A program made the translations under genes and the position numbers. The notes under the pieces are model-generated. The model was not told the DNA's origin and did not search any database. It saw nothing but the letters and a program-made list of their open reading frames with translations. Positions 56,101 to 64,000 of a stretch of 64,000 bases of DNA are shown here, piece after piece. How positions within the stretch are numbered: position 1 is the stretch's first letter; every line of letters begins with the position of its first letter. This DNA is from Amphirosellinia nigrospora (lineage: Eukaryota > Ascomycota > Sordariomycetes > Xylariales > Xylariaceae), in NCBI GenBank assembly GCA_004123355.1, contig SCHM01000002.1, positions 8,343,569 to 8,407,568 on the forward strand, given 5' to 3'.

Positions 56101-58313
56101 GCTTGTAAGCCACGAGCAGGCCACGAGGAAGCGAGACGGATATAAGTACATAGAGTAGTAGTTCTGTAACCTGAGCTCAGGTCCCAAGGCAACAACTGCT
56201 CGCATAATGCCTGACGGATATCGTTCATTTGGGTTAGAAACTCTTCAGCATGGATGAGTTCGGGAGGATCATGCCAATTCGGGATTGGCAATGAGGGGGT
56301 AATGCCGGCCGCTTGGCCGTCACAAGATAGTCACAATCAATGTCACGCCGCCCCCAAATAAGAGGGGGTGATACTGCGTTTATCATGTGCTGTTTCCGCG
56401 ACGACATTGCGAGTTGGCATAGTGCGCGCCTCCTGTCTGCTAGTGGTCTACAGGCGAGAACAGTGTTTGCTGATGGCGCTTATTACAAGCTTGCACTTAC
56501 ATGAGGGTTTCCACGATGTGGATAAGTGTTTTCGCCTCCCCTCTAATCACGCTTTAATTTACAGTATTAGAGAGGACCCATAACGGCGCCGCGCTCCCCG
56601 ACTCGTGATAGAGCAAATCCTTTCTGTTACGCGATGAGAGTGTTCGAGGAACCACTAGGCTGGGAGGTTTGAGCTTGATTTTTTCATTGACAAAATTGTG
56701 AGCTGGCTGGACCTATGTAGGTACCTTGATCGTGAGCTTCAGTTTTGCAGTGCGCTTCTTCGGTGATTTGAAAGGGCATTCCGATCCGACGAGAGATGGC
56801 AGCGCTTGGGCTGACTGGGGATTGTGGGGTGAGGAACAGGGGGAATGCTTGTCTAGTCGCTCGTACTTTTTAAATGGCGAAAGCCAAGATGAAGCTGAGG
56901 CGGAAAGCAGGGAATACTGTACTTACACCCGCGGTAATACCAGCACAGTAGGAAGAATGCCTAGCATACCTCCTTTTACACTGTATTCTCATACCCCTCC
57001 GGGTTACTGTTTCGGCAGTAGAGTAAAAACCAGGCACTACCGAAAAGGATATACTTTATTTTAAGGAGCAGATTCGTAAATAGCACAGGCAAGAAAACCA
57101 CATATACCATCGAGGAGTTGCTAATGCGTTGTGAGGGGGTATTATGCCTGTACGCTGCTGCGATACTGAGTATTAGTTGGGGCTGCTGCTGACATGTCAA
57201 CTTATATTTAGAAAACGCATTGTACAGTAGTGGTGGCGGAATCTGTCTTTCTATTTTGTTTGGCTGGACCTGCCTCTTCTACGGGATGCGGGGCTAGTAG
57301 GAGACATCTAAAATACAGTAAATGTAAAAATTTTGTTGCTGCGAGTTAGGAACGTGAGGTTGCTCAGAAAGTCCAACTATCTCTCTCTTACTTTCTGAAT
57401 TGATATAGACTGCGAGGCGCCCCATCTTCCTAGATGCTCAACTCAGGTATGTGGGGGACACACCACCATTACCGAGCGCGTTTGGTTGGTACCTACTTAC
57501 AGCATGTAGGAGTACTAGCTGTTACGGCTGGAGCACTCAAAGACAGGCGTTGGCTACTAGATAGTATAGTGATTGGCTTGCGGTAGTCAGCCTCAATCTT
57601 GTACAAGTACAGTAGAGGCCCAGACGATGATTAACAACCACAAGTACCTGGCACGCTTATACTAGCAGAGCTATGCATATTTCACTATACCCAAAGAAGC
57701 AGTAACTATGGCACTAATAAACTAGTACATACCCACAGGCGGGCAGATACCTGACCCAGACACAGTGTCAGTACTCACCTGTCACGGGTTTGACTCAATG
57801 GTACGGCTGTACTTAAGTATAAGGTACGATACCGCTATACGCCAGTGAGCGCCCAGTGCGCTCTTCCCCCTGCAGTCTCTTCCCTTCACGCGGCCCACCC
57901 GCTGTCTCTACCCTTCCGTCAAGATCCCAAGCCTTTTTGTCCTGATTTCAATCCCACACAACACACATTCTTGTGTTCGCCATATTCGTTATTTGCAGTC
58001 TTAGTCCTGGAGCTTACGAAAGCAATCTGACTGCCGAGCTGTCGACGCTCCCTTGTGAATGCGAAGCACAGGACACAGGGACTACCCGTTTATGCATCGT
58101 GCTGATTGAAAGGCTTCCTGCACGAGTTGCCTCCCGCTGCCTCCCGCTGCCCGGCCGTGCGAAAGAAAGGTTCACGCTTGCACGCCACCGACCAGCCGGC
58201 AACCTTGACCTGTCGAAACTTATTTTATCTCGCTCTTGGCTGCCCTTGTAGTCGGTTGCGCGGCTGCCTGGCTCGGAACAAGCTTCTGGGTCGGCACAGC
58301 AACACGCGAGCGT
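53155..58313. other. Long gene-poor region
   Basis: About 5.1 kb with no exon I can support. Features seen: a T-rich run at 53759-53768, AGGTACCT-type words near 56717 and 57490, and a C/T-rich leader with a short direct repeat (ctgcctcccg twice) at 58129-58149 immediately before the AcrB-like gene. Small open frames (54157-54441, 55574-56145, 56726-57064) carry no motif. A non-coding RNA gene cannot be excluded. Confidence 0.45.
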
Positions 58314-61267
58314 ATGCCTCGCGCTTCAGCATCGGCCAAGCGACAAACCGGTGCCTCGAACAATCGCGATACCAAAAATGAGAGTGGCCTCGTAGGTCCA
58401 GGGAAACGCATCCCCCGACAGCTGCAACAGCCCCAGCAGCAGCAGCAGCAGCAGCAGCAACAGCAGAAAGCCCAGGGCCACCCCAATGCCAACGCCTCCT
58501 ACCGGCACTCGACACTTCAGCAACCCGCGCAGTTTGTCGCCGAAGATGCAACCATCCCGTCTGCTCCCCCGACGCCGCCTACCAATGCGAACGGCTTTTC
58601 CAAGCATACCGCCGAAATGCCTTCCGATCCCCGATCCCCCGAGTCTGTGAGGCGTTCTTCGCTGGGCGCGTACTCTGAAACCTCATCAGCTGAGTCGTAT
58701 AATTCGCATGCCGTAAACATTGCGTCCGAAGATAACCATCGCCGGATTGATGTTAATGCCACCAAGAATTCTAACGTCCACCGCGACCCGGGCCCGCTTG
58801 ACTTCGTCTACACCGTTCTACGCCTATGCCCGCTACAAGACACCATTGCTATCCTCATCATCTTGATGCAGATACCCCCTCTGGCTCTTTCCGGTATCTA
58901 TGTGCTTTTCACCTTGCTCACTTTTGTGACGAGTAATGGCCTGACTCTCAGCGACGTTTTCGAATGGAACCTCGGCGCTCCTTCTCTGGCAACGGTCATC
59001 TGTGTGGACGGTATTGTTCTGCTTATCTGGCTCTTTCTGTGGGGCCCTTTACAGCATGTCATACTCGATTTAGCACAAATGGTCATTGCGTTAGGGTTAG
59101 GAGGGGGCTCCAACTCCAGAGATGGAGGTTCTATGAAAAACAGCCTCATATGTCTCAGCATGATCCTGCTATCTCACGTTCTGCGCCACACCAAGATGAA
59201 ATACTCACCTCTCGGTTATCTACTTGGATCCAGTCGCTTTATGACCCCCGACCTTGATGATCCCCTCGAAAGCCTCGATCTTTTAAGGGGCTACGATAGG
59301 CTGCAATCGGGCTGGTTTGGGTGGGTTAAGAGCATCCTGGCTATTCACATACTTACACAAGGTTTGGTGAAAAACATACGTGACTGGTATCTGAGGCGGG
59401 AGAGACGAGACAGCTTGGCCCAAAATGCCGCCGATCCCGAGGCCGGGAAATCGTATACCCCAGATGCTGACGGTGGTTTCTCAACACCGGACACCGATGC
59501 AACAGCTTTACAAAATTCAAATGCGTTAACTACAAAAAAGAAAAGAAAACAAAGCGCTCAAGTCAGGAACCGCCAACCTTTGTGGGCGGCCCTAGCTAGT
59601 ACCAAAATTGTCGTCATCAAAGAATATGAACTTACTCATGCTACAGCGGAGTCTGCTGGTTCGAATGCTACCGATATTCATAATCTAGGAAATGCCCCGT
59701 TCAACACTCAACCCGGACAGATCTGGATTTCATACGTGGGTTGCGACGAAGTGTGTTTCAACACTAGTCAGTTCCCTACTCACGGATCGAATGAAGCCCA
59801 TCGAGACGGCCCAAGGGGTGAATTTGCAAAACCGTTCTATGTTAGAGTGAATAACGCCATATGGCAGCCGACCCGGATGCGACCTGTGGAGAGCTGCGAG
59901 GAGGGTTCTGGTCCTGGGGTTCGTTGGGGCGGTGATATATATGGGCTGACTCCCATGTCGAACTATGAATGCGAATTTGTCTGCTCTATCACTCATGGGG
60001 TTTTATTTTCGACGAGTGTTAGGACCACTCAACCGAAGTCTACGGACACGGATGCAACGTGTTCGAAACCTTCTGCTCAACGTTCACTTCGACCAGACTC
60101 TCCCATGACTACTCTGAAGACATCTATTGCCGCGAACGAGAGCAAATTGGCAGAAGAGAAGGCTCGGCAGAAAGCGCTACGCAAGGAATTTCATCGCAAA
60201 GTGAACGCCATTAAGAAGGAGAACGAAAAACTTTCAGCGGCCGTGCAATCAGCAGGGACAGGCGACGACAAGCTCCGGCAGAAAATTCAGCAAAATGCCA
60301 CGCAACAGAAGCAGGCAGAGCAAGCTATGACCAATCTAGAACAAGAGTTGAAGGAATTTGAAAAAATTCCTGAATCCTTGAAGTCGTCATGGAAAAGCAA
60401 ACAATCTGCTTGGACAAATGAAAAGGCCAGATTTGATGGTGCAGTTGCTGCTTTCAAGAGTTTCAAGGCCTCTGTCGAAGGAGGGATCAAGGGCCTCGAA
60501 GACGAGAGGGCGAGTCTTCAAGCCAAACGAAACAAGATCAGCAGCCGCATCGCCAAGGTTGATGGCGAGCACGCTCGTATTACGGATGCGAATGCTCGCG
60601 GCCTTGACGAGGCAGAGCGCCGCCGCCAAGCCAGGGAGACCTTCGAAAAGGATATCGCCAGAACGGAGCAGGAGTTTGTGGCACGCATCAATGATCACGA
60701 GACGATCATCTTCAACAAGGAGCAGGAGAACATGATGCTGAAGGCTCAGCTTGACTCTTTCCATACACAGGTGGCCTACCCGTTCACAGGATCTTACGAA
60801 AATTTCGGTGAGGGCATGGGCCAATTTGCCCCGGCAGGTCCCTCCACCCACGTGCCATCAAACACAAACAGCACAGTGCCGTATGATGCCCCTGCTGCCT
60901 GGAACAATAGCCTTTACCAGAGCTCGTTATGGGGGCCATCTCCCCTAGCTTCTGCTTTCATGCCCCAGGCAACCGCAACACTGCAACCCCAGCAGCAGGC
61001 CATGAAGTCCAGAGGCCGCTCATCTAGCATGCTGAGCAACGTCTCTGGTTTCACCCAAAGCAGCGGCGATGATGATGAGTGGGGTAACGTCGGTCAAGGA
61101 ACGATGCAAGGTCACTGGGGCCTCGCGCCTCCACCAGGTCTCGGCTTTCCGCGCAACATCAAAGGTGCCATTAATGGTCAGGCCATTAGTGATGGCAGCC
61201 ACAGCCCAGCAGCGGGAGTAGTGGAAGTGGGAGCGCTCGTGATCCGACCAGCCCTCCCCCTTCTTGA
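58314..61267 (+). CDS. AcrB-like ubiquitination-network membrane protein
   Basis: The start MPRASASAKRQ at 58314 was chosen over an open extension to 58236, because the family begins this way. About 984 residues. Low-complexity N-terminus with a Gln run encoded by CAG repeats at 58432-58468. Three membrane segments lie at about residues 180-280 (TIAILIILMQIPPLALSGIY, LATVICVDGIVLLIWLFLWG). A further segment, SLICLSMILLSHVL, follows. A soluble middle region comes next, then long coiled coils (about 620-830; EKARQKALRKEFHRKVNAIK), and a Gly/Ser/Pro-rich tail. In Aspergillus, AcrB is linked to the CreB/CreC deubiquitination network and acriflavine/carbon regulation; transfer of that role is inference. 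The frame is clean for 2.9 kb, then breaks at CCC 61206-61208. One extra C leads to GSGSARDPTSPPPS and the TGA at 61265-61267. Confidence 0.78.
58432..58468 (+). repeat. CAG microsatellite coding for polyglutamine
   Basis: A run of about eleven Gln codons, mainly CAG, inside the N-terminal disordered part of the AcrB-like protein. It is likely length-variable between strains. Confidence 0.85.
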
Positions 61268-62108
61268 TAGCCAGACCTTTCCGAACAGCGGAAGCCAGCT
61301 GTGGCCTGATTTCCAAGGCCCTGCCTGATGAGGTAGTATCTTCGTGAGGTTATGAGTAGATTTATCTAGCGCAATGAAAAGCTTTGTTATTCATTCATCT
61401 TGTAGGCATTCTTCTATACATGTTTTATCTGCGTGTGACATGAGGTAACATAGTAGAGGCTGTACTCAGCGAAGTGTAAAGCGCCAGATATATGTATATA
61501 TAGGTATATGTACATACGGACAAGATTCCCCCTCCATCTTCTTACATCAAGGTCTGTAGAAAACCCGAGTGGCCTTTAGAATACTAGTTTGAGAATGATG
61601 GGCAATTTTCGGGATAGATAATGGCGTTTGGTAGCTGTTAGGTGAGTTGATCCCTGGGCGGCATATTCCCTATTGTGGAGACCGGGATTCGGGAAATCCG
61701 ATTTCCAATTCCGACTTTTTGTTTCCAGTCTGGTTGGTTTGCGTACGTAGCACGCCTTTGACCCAAGCACTATTTTTACTACTCGATAAATCAAGTGTTC
61801 ACCATTGCAAGCAAAGGGTTTAAAATAAAGGCCCAGCCAACCTGACTAAAAGGCTTATTCTTGCGTGGTGTGGTGAATTCAATCCCGGCCAACGCTCCCC
61901 CTCTTCAATCCCGTCCCGCAGTCTCGAGTTTCCGGACTCATCTCATATATCTTGTCAGTATTGTAAACAGCTGCAATTCGACTGTCTGGCTCCGAGACAG
62001 TGCATGGTTGCGCGATGGGAGCCAGCGGCGGCCAATCCCGTTCCCATCGCTTCGCCGCAAATCCGGGTCTACATCTACCTCACTTCATTGACGATTGCTT
62101 AGGTAGTC
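61268..62108. other. Intergenic; AcrB-like 3' flank and regulator promoter
   Basis: About 840 bp, AT-rich near 61485-61520 (tatatgtatatataggtatatg). No exon recognised; the ORF at 61861-62091 is probably leader sequence of the regulator gene. Confidence 0.5.
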
Positions 62109-64000
62109 ATGGCATCACAGGCATCGACACCGGTGTCGGCATCCTCACTTGAACAATCAGAGACATCAGCCCGCACATCGGCGCCTTACGGCCAAGCCTG
62201 CGTCAACTGTGCCAAAGCCAAGTGCAAATGCATCCTCATCAGTCAACCCAGTTCCGGCCCAGGCCGTGGCGCTAGACCTACATGCGAACGATGTGCCCGG
62301 CTGGGTCGGGAATGTAAACCATCGAGCAGCATTAGGAAGCGTGGAGCTGCTGTTTCCAGGCGCGCGGCTGGCGGCTCCGCTTCCGCCGGGGCTACGAACG
62401 GCATGTCTGCTGTTAATAGGGCCGCCAACTTAGAACAGAAGCTGGAGGATTTGGTGGCGATACTAAAAGCCCAGGCCTCTTCGCAATCAAATAGCGGCGA
62501 GAGCACGGCACCAGAGATCGGGGCCACTACGACGTCAGGGGCTGATCGCCACTCAAATAATGTAGCTAATGGGATTGTTACTGGCGGACCAACTGTCATC
62601 ACTCCCGCTTCGACCGTCTATGCGACATGTTCGACGGCCACCTCGACGCCTAGCCCGGCGCCGGCCCCTGAAATTCACGCTTCTGCAGCCGAGACCGAAG
62701 AGACGCTCGTTTTTTTCCGCCAGCACCACCTTCAGTTTTTTCCCTTCGTATACCTCGCACCAGATATGACGTATGTGAACCATGTTCCCCAACATATTAC
62801 TCGCATAGTCTGCTCTTCATGTCAAATTTTAAAATTATAAAGGATGTAACGTTTGTGGCTAATGTTTCTCCGTAGTGCTGCACAGCTAAAGCGCGAGAGA
62901 CCATTTTTATGGCTCAATATAAGTGCGATATGCTGCAGATCGCCGGTCAAGCAAGCGGCCATGAGTCGCCAGATTCGAGGGGAGCTTGCACATAGGATTC
63001 TTGTTTCTTGTGAGCGAACTATAGACATGCTACTAGGTACTCTCTGTCTTCTAGGATGGTAGGTTTGTTCAACATCGACCTCCCTCAATGAAATTCTTAC
63101 CATCTAATAATGTCCAGGACTATGCATTTATGTTTCAAGCCAACTATGAGTGCTTTAATGAGTATGGCCACGGCTCTCGTGACCGATCTTCTTCTCGACA
63201 AACCGGTATGTTTTTTGTCACTTTCTATTTCTCCTTTTCTGTCCATGAGATTCACCGGTCCTGAATTCTCCCAAAACCACTTCTTTTTTTTCTAACTTTT
63301 GTCGAAGTTACTAACTCCAGTACAGACCCAGGAAGATGACCCTCGTGTAATAAATTGTTTCAAATCACCCGACTTTATCAAGGTTCCCTACTCCACTGTT
63401 CGGTCGACAGAGGAAAGAAGAGCTACACTGGCATGTTATGTTTTCTGCTCAAGGTAGTTATACGAGTTTCTTTTCTACTTGACCTCTACAAACGACTCAA
63501 TAATCAGCCCACTAAAATTTAGAATGCTAATGTATCTCTCTCTTAGTGGCGGTGCGTTTCTGAAAGGCCCACCGATGCGCTGGACAGCCCACATGGAGGA
63601 CAGCCTAAAGATTCTCTCCTCGGACCCTGAATGGGAGGGGGATCAGATCCTTGCACTGATGGTCCGCATACGAAGATTCGCAGATAACGTCATCCAGGGC
63701 CAGGCGACGTGGACTTCTGATTGTGACGGCTTCAACGCTTTCAGACCACCAGACAGCATTTACGTTAAATATTACCACCAGTGCCTGCAAACGATCAAGG
63801 ATCAATTGCCTGAATCGTTAAAGAATAACCGTAAGATCAGCCCCTTTTACGACTCCAACATGTACCGCAATGTTTTCGACTAAACTGATTAATACTTTGC
63901 TCTCTAGGGTTAGCAGCGTCTTTGTTCATGTCCGCGGAAATGGTTATTTCGGAAATTCCATTTTCCAACACTACGTGCTGGGGCCATTTACCAGATTCGC
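62109..64000 (+). CDS. Zn2Cys6 fungal transcription factor (3' end outside window)
   Basis: Exons 62109-62770, 62876-63058, 63118-63205, 63326-63453, 63523-63830 and 63908 onward, phases consistent and frame intact. The binuclear zinc cluster has its first three Cys in CVNCAKAKCKC (C-x2-C-x6-C). A Gly/Arg loop follows, then CERCARLGREC (C-x2-C-x6-C) and a basic stretch. A short coiled-coil dimerisation element follows (NLEQKLEDLVAILKAQ). After a Ser/Thr/Pro linker, the fungal regulatory middle domain begins at FRQHHLQFFPFVYLAPDM and runs through LGTLCLLGW, LVTDLLLDKP and RWTAHMEDSLKIL. The targets are unknown. The cluster with its long loop defines a known subgroup, but I cannot name an orthologue. 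The last exon continues past the window. Confidence 0.85.

Noticed and set aside
58236-58313. N-terminal extension of the AcrB-like protein to 58236
   Set aside because: The extra 26 residues precede the family-typical MPRAS start and overlap the C/T-rich leader; the start at 58314 was preferred.
59092-59104. Telomere-like ttagggttagg
   Set aside because: Only two units, inside a clearly coding part of the AcrB-like gene; chance occurrence.

Overview
This window looks like nuclear DNA of a filamentous ascomycete (Pezizomycotina, most likely Sordariomycetes). The evidence is the short GT..AG introns (roughly 42-110 nt in most genes) with CTAAC-type branch sites, fungal-specific families (MED19/ROX3, RIT1, an AcrB-like protein, a Zn2Cys6 regulator), wide intergenic spaces, and a palindromic AGGTACCT-type motif scattered through those spaces. 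I recognise about 21 genes or gene remnants. No rRNA, tRNA or CRISPR array was seen.

Layout. 1-24 kb is ordinary housekeeping territory: a partial secreted LRR-like protein, a Sis1-type DnaJ, a UBA/UIM ubiquitin-binding protein, a CDC34-like E2, MED19, an F-box protein, an alpha/beta hydrolase, RIT1 and a coiled-coil protein of a fungal-restricted family. 24-34 kb is sparser and AT-richer. It carries a small cysteine-rich secreted protein, a T2 ribonuclease, a four-helix membrane protein and a conserved hypothetical. 34-40 kb is an accessory-looking island: two direct repeat copies enclose an intact PGAP4-like membrane glycosyltransferase, followed by a SNF2-helicase fragment and a NADAR-domain pseudogene that has five in-frame TAG stops. 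40-53 kb returns to core genes: a 2OG-Fe(II) dioxygenase, CCR4, a methyltransferase, a LYR-motif protein and a mitochondrial-type hotdog thioesterase. 53-58 kb is almost empty. 58-64 kb holds an AcrB-like protein and a Zn2Cys6 regulator cut by the window end.

The dominant anomaly is technical or mutational. At least 26 reading-frame breaks occur in 13 otherwise conserved genes. Almost every one is explained by one missing base in a short homopolymer. In seven genes whose structure I could fully resolve (DnaJ, CDC34, RIT1, hydrolase, dioxygenase, CCR4, thioesterase), adding one base per break restores a length divisible by three. Several of these are single-copy essential genes elsewhere, so assembly error is the simplest reading. 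All exon joins here were worked out by eye from splice signals and frame continuity; no database search was run.
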